From Candidatus Endomicrobiellum calonymphae (GTDB lineage: Bacteria > Elusimicrobiota > Endomicrobiia > Endomicrobiales > Endomicrobiaceae), in contig JAISYK010000006.1 in NCBI GenBank assembly GCA_031269945.1, positions 1-64,000 of the forward strand: a stretch of 64,000 nucleotides of DNA, read 5' to 3'. Below the pieces are notes generated by a model. It searched no databases and had not been told where the DNA came from. It saw only the letters and a program-made list of their open reading frames with translations. Position numbers and translations under genes: made by a program. Below, piece after piece: positions 28,997 through 38,022 of the stretch (position 1 is its first letter; each line of letters starts with the position of its first letter).

Positions 28997-30047
28997 TGAT
29001 TGTAATTATGTGTAAATAGGTATGTTATTAAATATTGCGAGTTGAGTTAAAAGAAGTAGGATTGATATGGGAGGGAAAGTATCCAGTTTTAAAAAAAAAG
29101 AGTGCGAGTTTTAATGAAAGTGTTAAATATTAGAATTTACAAGGGGGGTATTGTAATTGATTTTAGTGATTTCAAGCATATGGAAGTTCTCTATTAAATT
29201 TGTTTATAGTTAATGAAAAAGCAAGCTCTATTATAGAGCATAATAGAGAATGTATAGAAAGAAGAAGCTAAAAGGCGATGTTTAAAAGTAGTGGTGAAAC
29301 TAGAAATTGCACGAAATAATGTTCTTAATACTATTAACGTGCTTGGAAGTTTTAGAAAAAAAATCGAAGTGTGCAGATTATTAAGGTTTTTCTTCCTATT
29401 TGGGACAATCTTTATGTTTATGGGGGTAATAATGTGCTAATGTGCGTATTATTAATTTGAGATATGAAATGGATATTATTTGTAATTATTCGATATAAGT
29501 ATGTTCAAAAATAATAATAAAATTGTGAGAGTAGCGAAGTCTCTAATGTCAATAGTTAAAAAAGAAAAATAGGGAAAGTGTAATGGAGTTTATACTAAGA
29601 GTGATTTGAGCAAAAAAATGAAGATAGTTATTATGTCGACACATTGTTTGTAAGTTGGGTTAACTTGTATTCTTCTTAAGTTGGTAGGAGGGTAGCTAGT
29701 TAAGTTAGGAGTGTGGGAAGAAAATAAAGTGCCACAGCAATGAAGTGTGCCACGGGGGGGGTATGGGAAAGAGAGAGCATGGGAACACAACACGCAGTTC
29801 GCTGTTTTTATTTTGTTGTAGGTAAAGTAGATAAAGAGATGTGCCCAGAGAGTCGCCCCGGCATTAGCTATAAGAGAGATATAAGAGGGATGTGTAAGTA
29901 GGGGTGTGAGGTGAGTTCTGGTTGCTAGTTGATGTAATAATATTAATTGGCGTTGGTTTTTAAGCTCGTTTGTTATTATCACTTTTAAATTATTAACAAA
30001 ACGAATTGATAATGAAATTGATGTTGAATTCTGTAAAATGAGGAAAC
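28997..30047. other. Decayed interval between addA and addB
   Basis: These 1.05 kb hold no convincing gene. Reading the plus strand, a stretch of 60 codons without a stop (29258-29440) gives VVVKLEIARNNVLNTINVLG and then a hydrophobic tail; another frame gives FLPIWDNLYVYGGNN near 29390-29420. Many stops surround them. This looks like a gene destroyed by frameshifts, of a family I cannot name. A run of eight G (29754-29761) lies in a locally GC-richer patch. The minus-strand open frame at 29590-29982 has no family features. The strong terminator at 30048 supports a former plus-strand gene here. Confidence 0.55.
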
Positions 30048-30085
30048 GCCAACTGATTGATTTTCAATGGGTTGGCATTTTTTTT
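30048..30085 (+). terminator. Strong rho-independent terminator
   Basis: GCCAACTGATTGA (30048-30060) pairs with TCAATGGGTTGGC (30064-30076) at 12 of 13 positions around a three-base loop, and an A plus eight T follow. The T run is only on the plus-strand side, so it terminates rightward transcription. There is no intact gene upstream for 1 kb, so it either ends the addA transcript late or belonged to the lost gene. It would also insulate addB. Confidence 0.85.
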
Positions 30086-30271
30086 TGTTTTTGTCAGAAT
30101 TCCTCTTTTGTTGTATTAAGTGACTTTATTTTAATGTGATACATTCGCTGTGTTTCGTAGTATGTGAAAATGATGCAGTACTGTTTTTTGTTTTAGTGGT
30201 TGAGTCATATTGTTGGGAATTCTCTGTCAATGTGTAGAAACATAATGTTTAAATAGTTTTTAAAAGTGACG

Positions 30272-33067
30272 ATGGGAATAATAAATTTAGATATTCATGA
30301 AAATATAATAGATTTCACGGCTGATTATGTTCTTAAATCTGATAAGAATACGGCTTTGATAAGCGAGAGTGATAGGCCTTTTTTGTTTATTAAAAAAGAG
30401 CTTGCGTTTAGACAAAAAAAATCTTTTTTTTCTCCAAAATTTTTTACTAATGATGAGTTTATTGAAAGAGTTGTTTTTGACAACATGGAACTTGTAAAGA
30501 TTTCAGATTTTGAGTCAGCGTTTGTAATATTTGAGATTGTCAAGAAAGAAGTGCCGTCACTGTTGAATGGTAAAATTTCTTTTGCGTCATTTATAGACTG
30601 GTCTTTTGAAATCTCGTCTTTTATAGAACAGTTGGATATGGAAAATGTAGATGAGGAAAAACTAAAAACTATAAAGACAAATGCTGAAATGGGATACGAC
30701 GTTCCTGAAAGTATTAACGATTTATTGAAAAACGTTTTTAGAATAAGAAAAAGTTTTCACAACACTTTGGATGACGCTTTAAAAACTACAAAGGGATATA
30801 ATTTTTTAAAAGCTGCACTTATGGATGCGGAATTGTTATCTGGCAACTTTGACGAGATTATATTAATGGTTCCTTTTTATCTTCACAAGACAGAAATTGA
30901 AATTTTTAGAAAAATATATAAAATTGGAAAACTTGTTGTATTTATTCAAGGTAATCCCAGAAATTATGAACCATTAGCACGTATATATTCCGCACTTGGC
31001 GAACCTTTTCCAAATCTGGGAAGTATAAAGGATAATTACAAATTAAACGTATATTCCGCATTCGATGACCAATCTCAAGCCTCTTTGTTGAAAAATCTTA
31101 TAAAAAATTATTCTGAAAAAGAAATAGATAAGACTGTTATTGTCATTTCAGACCCAAAAATGCTACAGCCTGTGATGTCTGAGGTATCAATAGTTACGAG
31201 TTGTTATAATGTTTCCATTGGCTATTCTGCTAAAAAGACGTCTGTTTTTTCTTTGTTAAATGCAGTTATAGAAGCACAATTTTCGAGAAGATGTCAATAT
31301 TACTACTCAAAAGACGTCATGAAGGTTTTGACAAATCCGCTTTTTAAAAATATGAGATTTTTTGGAGAAAGTTCAGTATCGAGAATTGTTGCTCACAAGA
31401 TTGAAGAACTTTTGGATAGAAATTCAAAAAGTAGTTTAAGCGGTAGAATATTTGTTTCTTTTGAAGAAATTGTCAGAGAGAAACAAGTTCTTGATGAAAT
31501 GAGTTTTGCGATAACTCAAGCTTGGAAATATATATCTCCTAAAAAAATAAAGAATATATTAAAAGAGATTTTTTGCAATTTTTTTATATTATGGGAAAAC
31601 ATTGATACTTTTAATGATTTGTCGAGTATTTTGTTTAATTTTTTAGAAAAAATACATTCTTTTAGCATTGCTAGTAGCTATCCTTTTAATATTGAAGCTA
31701 TGGAGTTGTTGTTACATTTGGCGAAAGAATTTGAATTTGGCAGAATGTCTAATGTCAAATTTCACGATGAAGAGGTTTTAGATATTTTTAAGAAGTTAAT
31801 AAAAAATGAGAGGGTAGCTTTGCTTGGCTCGCCCTTGAAAGGAATGCAGATATTAGGATTTTTAGAGTCAAGAAATCTTTTTTTTGAAAACGTGTTTGTT
31901 GTTGGTATGACAGATTCGGCAATGCCTACTGTTAAAAAAGAATATTCTCTCATACCGAAAGACATAATGTTTGCTTTGGGAATTGAGATAGCTAAAAGAG
32001 AGTTTGAAATACAAAAATATCATTTTGATAGACTTATTGCAGGTGCGAAAAATTTAAATCTTATTTACCCTGATAATGGGAAAGATGAAAGGAGCAGATT
32101 TATTGAATCTATTATTTGGGACAAGCAGTTGGAAAGTAAGGATATTAATGCTGTAAAAATAAATAGATTCATTTTGCCTAAATTTTCTATAAAACAACAT
32201 GAGAAGCGAAAATACGTAAAAACTAAAGAGATTAAAGGGTATCTCAGAGATATGTCTTATACGTATAGTAAAATTGACACTTATTTAAATTGTAAACTTA
32301 AATTTTATTTTACGTACGTATTGTTGCTTGATGATAGCATGAAGGTGGGTTTGGAACTTTCTAGTAGTGATATAGGAAATTTTGTTCATAATTTTTTAAA
32401 GGATGCTTTATATGAAAACCTCAGTTTTGAAAGGCTGCAATCTTTAGAATTTGAAAAAGAATATTTAAAAAAACTTGAAAATAATTTTGACGATTCCTCT
32501 CATTTTAAATTTAGAGAAGATGCTTTTATGATAAAGGAAGTTTTGATGTATAAAATGAAAGAGGTTTTATACTATGAAAGAAAAAGATCTTACAAAACTA
32601 TTTACGCTTGCGAAAAAAAATACGTTTCAAGTATTGAAACTGATTCTGGTATTGTTTATAATTTAAATTGCAGGATTGACAGAATAGATAATGATGATGA
32701 AAACTATATGATATTTGATTATAAAACCGGGACTGTCGTAGATTCTATTATTTTAAAGAAATATTTTGATTTACTGTCGGATGGCTTTGATAGGCAAAAT
32801 ATAAAAAAAGCTGTAAAATCTTTGCAGTTGCCACTGTATAAATATATATTTGAAAAAGAAACTGGACTTGTGGTTTCAGAATGTGCAGTTTATGACGTAA
32901 AAAAGGCCAGACTTGTTGAATTTCCGAAAGGAAGAGAGGTATATGATAGATGTATTGGCATGGTTAAGGCAGTTCTGGATGATATAAATGCTTGGGGAAG
33001 TTTTGAATTTGACAAGGAAGATAAAGTTAATTGTAAAACGTGTAAGTATTTTTATATATGCAGGTGA
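30272..33067 (+). CDS. addB: AddB-like PD-(D/E)XK nuclease, helicase motif degenerate
   Basis: This is the likely partner of AddA in the end-processing complex. From ATG 30272 the product is 931 residues (GTG 30266 is possible; neither has a clear binding site). The C-terminal nuclease shows RIDRIDNDDENYMIFDYKTG near residue 805-820, followed by SLQLPLYKYIF. The iron-sulphur staple typical of AddB is visible: one Cys in YLNCKLKF (about 672) and three in NCKTCKYFYIC at the very end. Where B. subtilis AddB has a P-loop near the N-terminus, this protein has ALISESDRPFLF, without GxGK[ST], so it is probably not an ATPase. Confidence 0.85.
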   Translation: MGIINLDIHENIIDFTADYVLKSDKNTALISESDRPFLFIKKELAFRQKKSFFSPKFFTNDEFIERVVFDNMELVKISDFESAFVIFEIVKKEVPSLLNGKISFASFIDWSFEISSFIEQLDMENVDEEKLKTIKTNAEMGYDVPESINDLLKNVFRIRKSFHNTLDDALKTTKGYNFLKAALMDAELLSGNFDEIILMVPFYLHKTEIEIFRKIYKIGKLVVFIQGNPRNYEPLARIYSALGEPFPNLGSIKDNYKLNVYSAFDDQSQASLLKNLIKNYSEKEIDKTVIVISDPKMLQPVMSEVSIVTSCYNVSIGYSAKKTSVFSLLNAVIEAQFSRRCQYYYSKDVMKVLTNPLFKNMRFFGESSVSRIVAHKIEELLDRNSKSSLSGRIFVSFEEIVREKQVLDEMSFAITQAWKYISPKKIKNILKEIFCNFFILWENIDTFNDLSSILFNFLEKIHSFSIASSYPFNIEAMELLLHLAKEFEFGRMSNVKFHDEEVLDIFKKLIKNERVALLGSPLKGMQILGFLESRNLFFENVFVVGMTDSAMPTVKKEYSLIPKDIMFALGIEIAKREFEIQKYHFDRLIAGAKNLNLIYPDNGKDERSRFIESIIWDKQLESKDINAVKINRFILPKFSIKQHEKRKYVKTKEIKGYLRDMSYTYSKIDTYLNCKLKFYFTYVLLLDDSMKVGLELSSSDIGNFVHNFLKDALYENLSFERLQSLEFEKEYLKKLENNFDDSSHFKFREDAFMIKEVLMYKMKEVLYYERKRSYKTIYACEKKYVSSIETDSGIVYNLNCRIDRIDNDDENYMIFDYKTGTVVDSIILKKYFDLLSDGFDRQNIKKAVKSLQLPLYKYIFEKETGLVVSECAVYDVKKARLVEFPKGREVYDRCIGMVKAVLDDINAWGSFEFDKEDKVNCKTCKYFYICR

Positions 33068-33440
33068 AGGAATACTTTTTTAAAGAACTTCGTAATGCCT
33101 TTAAAGCGATCGTTTTCAAAATTAGATCTTTCCGTTTCGACGTGTGTTTGTTTTTATTGTCAGGTATTGTTGTGGATATTCATGAGGGTGGTGGGGGGGG
33201 GGGCTGATTGGCATTTTTAAAAGCAATGTTTTTTATTAGTCAGTGAAATTTTATCTAATATGTATTTAGTGTTTTCTGAAGTATCATGAGGTATATTAAT
33301 AGTAATGATGGGTGACATATTTTAATGATCTGTTCTACGCTATTAGATGCGTTTTTTGTTTTTACTTGAAGAGATTTGTATAGGTTCTATTTTTCTGTTT
33401 TTTTTAAAAGATTGACCGCGTCGTATTTTAATAGTTTGTA
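33068..33440. other. Gene-free interval after addB with poly-G tract
   Basis: No gene is seen. A run of eleven G at 33193-33203 interrupts otherwise AT-rich DNA. A 33-codon minus-strand open frame at 33217-33318 (start MSPIITINIPHDTSENTKY) has no recognisable family and may be a fragment of a neighbour of the ATPase relic that follows. No terminator was recognised after addB. Confidence 0.4.
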
Positions 33441-34480
33441 AAATTTATCTTCAAAATTGCGAATTCAGACGACGTTCATAATCTGTACAGTAATAGTATG
33501 TTTGTTTTTTAATTTTAATATGTTTATGACTATTGTTTCGTTTTTTATTTGTTGTCATGTATATATTTTTATCTGACCTGCACGTTATCGTTATTGGCTA
33601 TGGCACTATTTAATTCATTTGCTGTGTATGATCTTCATTGTCCATTTTATCTATAGTCTTGTTAGAACAATATTCTTGTTATTTTATTATATTAGATAGA
33701 GGGTTATTATATTTAGCTGACAAGTTTTTAGAACTTCTTTTCATGACATTCCCTGAAGATTAATAATTCAAACTGTTCCCGTTCTCTATTTCGTCAATCA
33801 ACGAAATGCCACTTTTGACCGCAGTGGTATTAGTTTATTTTTCTCAATATTTATATAGACTTTGTTATGGGTAGTTTTTGTTTCTGTAATGTTTCCATAA
33901 ATTTTTAATACGTATATTAGATCTGCTTCAGATTTATTAACGATAATGTAATCAATATATTTTATATAGATATTGTATGAATATTATTTGTTGTATACAA
34001 TAAATCGATAGTTAGGATTTTAATATGGTGATAGTTTTTGAATTTGGGGGAATATAGAGGAGTATAAATATCTTTTTAAATTGTACACTACTCTGTTTAA
34101 TCTATTATTTTGACTAGTTTCTGCAATATTGTTTGTATGTTAGGATGTCAACATTTGATACGCTAAACAGATCTAATTGTTGGTTTTATCTCTAACTTTA
34201 CTTTTTATTGTTATACGTTTCCGCGTTAAGCTTTTAAAAATTATTAGTTTAAAAATAAAATCATTAAATAAATATACAGAATCATCATTTGTATAGATGT
34301 TTAAATACCTTATATTTTGTGCATCGTTCAAGATAAAGTAAAGAGATCAGTGCCCATCGCACTCACCGGACACTAGATTAGATCAATAAAAATAGATCTT
34401 CCAGTAGCACTAGGATTTCGAGTTGGAATTTTTTTTCAACAAATTTATTTTTAAAAAAAATAAAACTCATTATTTCATTT
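33440..34480 (-). pseudogene. Remains of an AAA-family (OLD/AAA_15-like) ATPase
   Basis: The plus strand is T-rich here, and reading the minus strand across frames gives ATPase-like pieces in the right order. Near 34370-34300 a degenerate P-loop is followed by SLYFILNDAQNIRYLN. At about 33975-33812 there is a 60-codon open stretch ending YINIEKNKLIPLRSKVAFR. Immediately after a stop and frame change comes LIDEIENG (about 33805-33785), the Walker B signature of AAA ATPases of this group, then NLSAKYNN. No start or continuous frame remains, so the gene is dead. Related intact proteins often act with a TOPRIM or nuclease partner, but no such partner can be recognised. Endpoints are approximate. 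Confidence 0.5.
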
Positions 34481-35335
34481 AATTGGTTTTATATGCTACG
34501 ACATTTTTTAAAGTTATAAGCTTTTTAAGCATTTAGTTTTTACGATTTAAATACTGAAGTAGCCAATTTGTTTAAGAATGGGATATAGAGTAATGATCAA
34601 TAAAGTTTTAAATATGCACAAGAATATACATTTTGAATATGTTAAAAATAGTAAAAGTGTGCAAGAAGGTGATAAATTGGGAAGGATTTTGAAGTTGAAT
34701 GGCAATGGTTTCAACAGTATGTAAAAATTTCATGATTAAGAATGTAATATTTAAAATATAGCAATTATTTTTTCAAAGTTGTAATTCTTTTGTGCTAGAA
34801 AAAAGGAGTAATACCTGGAACCAATAATATTAAAAATACAAGAACAATATGATGAACTACAACCATAACAACAAATAAAACAAACAATTATATAATGAAG
34901 TAACTGGAAAAATAGTAATAACCATGACTGGGTGCTAGCACAAATAAAAAAAATGTTTGAGAAATGACTTTCTCTTCATACAACTAACGCATGTATAAAA
35001 AGAAAATATGTAAAGACGTTAACACAAAAATAAAAATGGTATAACAACCCCGCTTGTGTTCGTTGTTGTTAATATTAAAAAAAGTATTAGAGAGAGACTT
35101 GGACTGAGGAGAGTGCAAGGATAATTAAATTTAAAAGAGTGGAATTGTTTTATATAACGTGATGAAAATACGAATATGATTAGTAGTAGAAACGCACAGT
35201 CAAAAAGAGCGAAAGCGAAAAACTGTGATGAATAAAAAAGATAGGTTCTGCGAAAATAACAATTAACTGTAATTTTTTATTTTGCAACGTAAGAGTAGTA
35301 TATGTAAGAGGTTTTTATCTCAGGGAGAATGCGGA
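34480..35335. other. Decayed, A-rich interval before the DUF4833 gene
   Basis: The plus strand becomes A-rich, as if it once coded. A 43-codon frame at 34593-34724 (start MINKVLNMHKNIHFEY) and interrupted pieces such as ILKIQEQYDELQP and DWVLAQIKKMFEK (near 34830-34970) can be read. All are broken by stops and none is recognisable. I annotate no gene here. Confidence 0.45.
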
Positions 35336-35854
35336 ATGAAAAAGTCAAAAATTATTTTGTTTCTTATTTTAGTGTTGGAGGTTTTTACTGTTACTGATGT
35401 TCCAATTGTTTACGGGCAAATAACAAATAAAAATCTTTTTAATATTAAAAGAAATAAAAATGCTAATGTTGTTATGTATGATATCAGATTAGATCCCAAC
35501 GATGATATCAATAAATTAGATCCGATAGACGTTTATTGGATTTTATATGATAAACAAGGGCAACGCAGCGAAATAAAAGCGTTTGAAAAAAAAGTTTATG
35601 GAGTTAAAGTAAAATACAATACTGAAGGATATTATAATTTGATTTTAAAGGCAGTTCCTGATAAAAATATGAAAGTTGTCTTGTTAAATGGTCAACCAAA
35701 AGTTTTAATTAAAATAAACAATAAAGACGCATATCTTTCATCAGTATTTGTTTATGCAAGAGATAAAGTATTCCCTAAAATTTTGTACTATACCCTTACG
35801 GGTATTGATGTTGAAAATGGATTGCGGGTTATGGAAAAAGTGATTTTGCATTAA
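35336..35854 (+). CDS. Secreted DUF4833-family protein
   Basis: From ATG 35336 the product is 172 residues. An upstream TTG (35282) would prepend a sequence unlike a signal peptide. Residues 1-28 form a cleavable signal (KKSKIILFLILVLEVF, then VYGQ). The mature part contains NIKRNKNANVVMYDIRLDP, DPIDVYWILYDKQGQRSEI and YGVKVKY, which I recognise as the DUF4833 pattern found in secreted proteins of Bacteroidetes and others. Function is unknown; a periplasmic or outer-membrane-associated location follows from the signal. It is intact while everything around it has decayed, which suggests it is still under selection. Confidence 0.75.
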   Translation: MKKSKIILFLILVLEVFTVTDVPIVYGQITNKNLFNIKRNKNANVVMYDIRLDPNDDINKLDPIDVYWILYDKQGQRSEIKAFEKKVYGVKVKYNTEGYYNLILKAVPDKNMKVVLLNGQPKVLIKINNKDAYLSSVFVYARDKVFPKILYYTLTGIDVENGLRVMEKVILH

Positions 35855-35915
35855 AAATATAATTTTGTATATCTTATCTACTTGTGGAGTGCGGCTGTTC
35901 TATGATGGTTGAGCT

Positions 35916-37717
35916 TTATGATTGAGAAATGACTTCTGCTGATGCAGCCGTGGGTATGATTTGTTCCTCCAAGTCATCAAGTAGTAAAGAGGTTAAAGTA
36001 TTTGAAACTTCCTCTTCTTCAAAAGCTATTCCTGGAACACCTGCTTGTTTTAAAGAATATCCGTCGTCGATAAAGCGGGCTCTTACGAGTGTACGTATTT
36101 TTGGGTTTAGTACAGGCGCTGTTGAAGCTGTTTCTAGTGTTGTGTTAAAATGAGGAGTTGTAATAATTAAATAATCTGCACTTTTTATGCCTGCTGCAAG
36201 TAAGACATCTTTTTTTGTAGAATTCCCATAAATTATGGCTTGTTTTTGTAAACTTACACTGTTGACTGTATCAATATTTGTTTCGATAATAATTGGTTTT
36301 ATATCGTGATCTTTTAGAGTTTGCGTGATTTTTTTTCCGATAGGTCCATAACCTACGACTATGGCTACTTTTTGCAAAGTATATTCTTTTGTTGGAAGTA
36401 GATTTTTTGTGATGTTTTTACTTTTGTTACCTTTTATGTCTGCTACAAAATTTAAAATAACCCATAGTTTTTTTTCTAGATTGTAATAGTTTTTCTATTT
36501 TTGGAATTTTTTTAAATACTGAAGGATTTAAAGTTATTGAGATTATGGAACATATGACTATTGTGTTGTAAATGGTGTCATTGTCATTCCCTTTGGAAAA
36601 GCCTAATCGTCTTGCTTCTTGTGCAAGTATAAGGGAAAATTCGCCTATCTGAAATAATCCCACGGCGATTGTAAGAGCTGTTTTTGCGGAATATCCTAAT
36701 ATTGAAACTGTAAATATCGCAGTTAAAGGCTTAATAAGTAAAATTATTGCAAGGCATGTACATATCAACGTTGCATTTTCAAATGCAAATTTTAAATTGA
36801 GAAGCATTTCAACTGATAAAAAGAATAAAATACTAAATGCGTCTTTTAGTGGCAAAATATCAGCTCCTGCCTGATGGCTTACTTTGCTTTTACCTACAAT
36901 CATGCCATCTAAAAATGCACCTAAGGCGAAGAGCGATGTCTTGAAAACAAAAGCGGCGAGAATTGCTGTTGTAAAGGCTATTACTAAAATTGTGAGTGTA
37001 AAAAGTTCTTGAGAGTGCGTTTTTATAATTTTTGATAAGAACCATGGGACAAGCCGTCCTCCGAATTTCATAATTAGAAGCGATAATATGCTGAGGCGGA
37101 GTAAGGTGTGGTTCCTATTGGCTTAAATATTTCTACAACAGTAGAATTTGAATTAAATAATATTGCTGGAAGATATTTGGTAGGATGACAAGTATAAATA
37201 TTGTCAAGTATAAATATTGTTAAAATATCTTCTACAACAAGCCACCCAATAGCGGCGTGTCTCTGTAGAGTATTAAAAATATTGTTGTCGCTTAAAGTTT
37301 TTGAGAGTACAACCGTACTCGCTACGGAAAGACTCAGTCCGAGTATAAATCCAGAAACTAAATCCAAACCTAATGCTATACCTGCTGATATTCCGCAAAT
37401 AGTTGCGGTTGTGCTTTGTATTATTGCTCCTGGTATGGGCTTTTACATCTTTGACAGTTATAAGGTCATCTACTTTGAAACGCAGCCCCACTCCGAACAT
37501 TAAGAGAATAATACCAGTTTCGGAAAGTTGCAATGCCAAATCAGAATTCGCTACAAAGCTCATGGGAAGCGGGGAAAAAGGACCTATCAAAAAACCTGCT
37601 ATATAAGAGATATCCAACAATGGAAGAGAGACCCACCATTTGCGTTACGAAGCCGAATATAAGTGCAAAAGTAAGCCCTATCGCAATAATAATTTCTAGT
37701 AACTGATATTCTTGCAT
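35916..37717 (-). pseudogene. Kef-type (CPA2) cation/proton antiporter, frameshifted
   Basis: Reading leftward from ATG 37717 (MQEYQLLEIIIAIGLTFALI), the protein continues in several frames. It shifts near 37610 to AGFLIGPFSPLPMSFVANSD, near 37440 to LGLSLSVASTVVLSKTL, near 37075 to FGGRLVPWFLSKIIKT, and near 36400 to VAIVVGYGPIGKKIT. The order is that of a complete antiporter: about a dozen membrane segments followed by a TrkA-N (Rossmann NAD-binding) domain. Four open pieces separated by at least three frameshifts or stops mean no full protein can be made. The family moves K+ or Na+ against protons. Decay is recent, since pieces still read cleanly. Confidence 0.85.
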
Positions 37718-37992
37718 CCAAATCCGTTAATATTTATTTTCAATTTTTACTTATTGAAAGCTTTATATAATTTGCCTCAGAAGTTTTTAAAGACTACGCA
37801 TACGTCAATTTTATAATTTATTTGCTATATGAGCGACTTTTCTTTTTTATGTCCACTTTTTTTTACTTCTAGAAACTTAATAATTCAGTAAAAACACAAT
37901 TAGTTTTGAAATTTTTAATTACACTGGTGCCAATGCTAGCAAAATAAAATAAAAACACAAAATATTAACAGCTTAGTTTTGTATTAGAATTG
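37718..37992. other. Intergenic region between divergent genes
   Basis: No gene is seen. AACACAATT (near 37893) and AATTGTGTT (37988-37996) form an imperfectly spaced inverted pair about 100 bases apart, the second overlapping the promoter of the radical SAM gene. This may be chance in AT-rich DNA. Confidence 0.4.
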
Positions 37993-38001
37993 TGTTATAA
38001 T
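37993..38001 (+). promoter_or_regulatory. Extended -10 promoter of the radical SAM gene
   Basis: TGTTATAAT at 37993-38001 is a perfect extended -10 element (TGn plus TATAAT). The -35 candidate 17 bases upstream, TTAGTT, is weak, as is common with extended -10 promoters. It would start transcription near 38008, about 15 bases before the ATG. Confidence 0.55.
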
Positions 38002-38022
38002 ACAAACCATATATAAAAGTTT

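Noticed and set aside
29590-29982. 130-codon minus-strand open frame between addA and addB
   Set aside because: It is rich in Thr, Leu, His and Pro with no domain, and has no binding site. The composition is what antisense to purine-rich DNA gives.
33068-35335. Insertion sequence as cause of the decayed island
   Set aside because: No terminal inverted repeats, target duplications or transposase motifs could be recognised.
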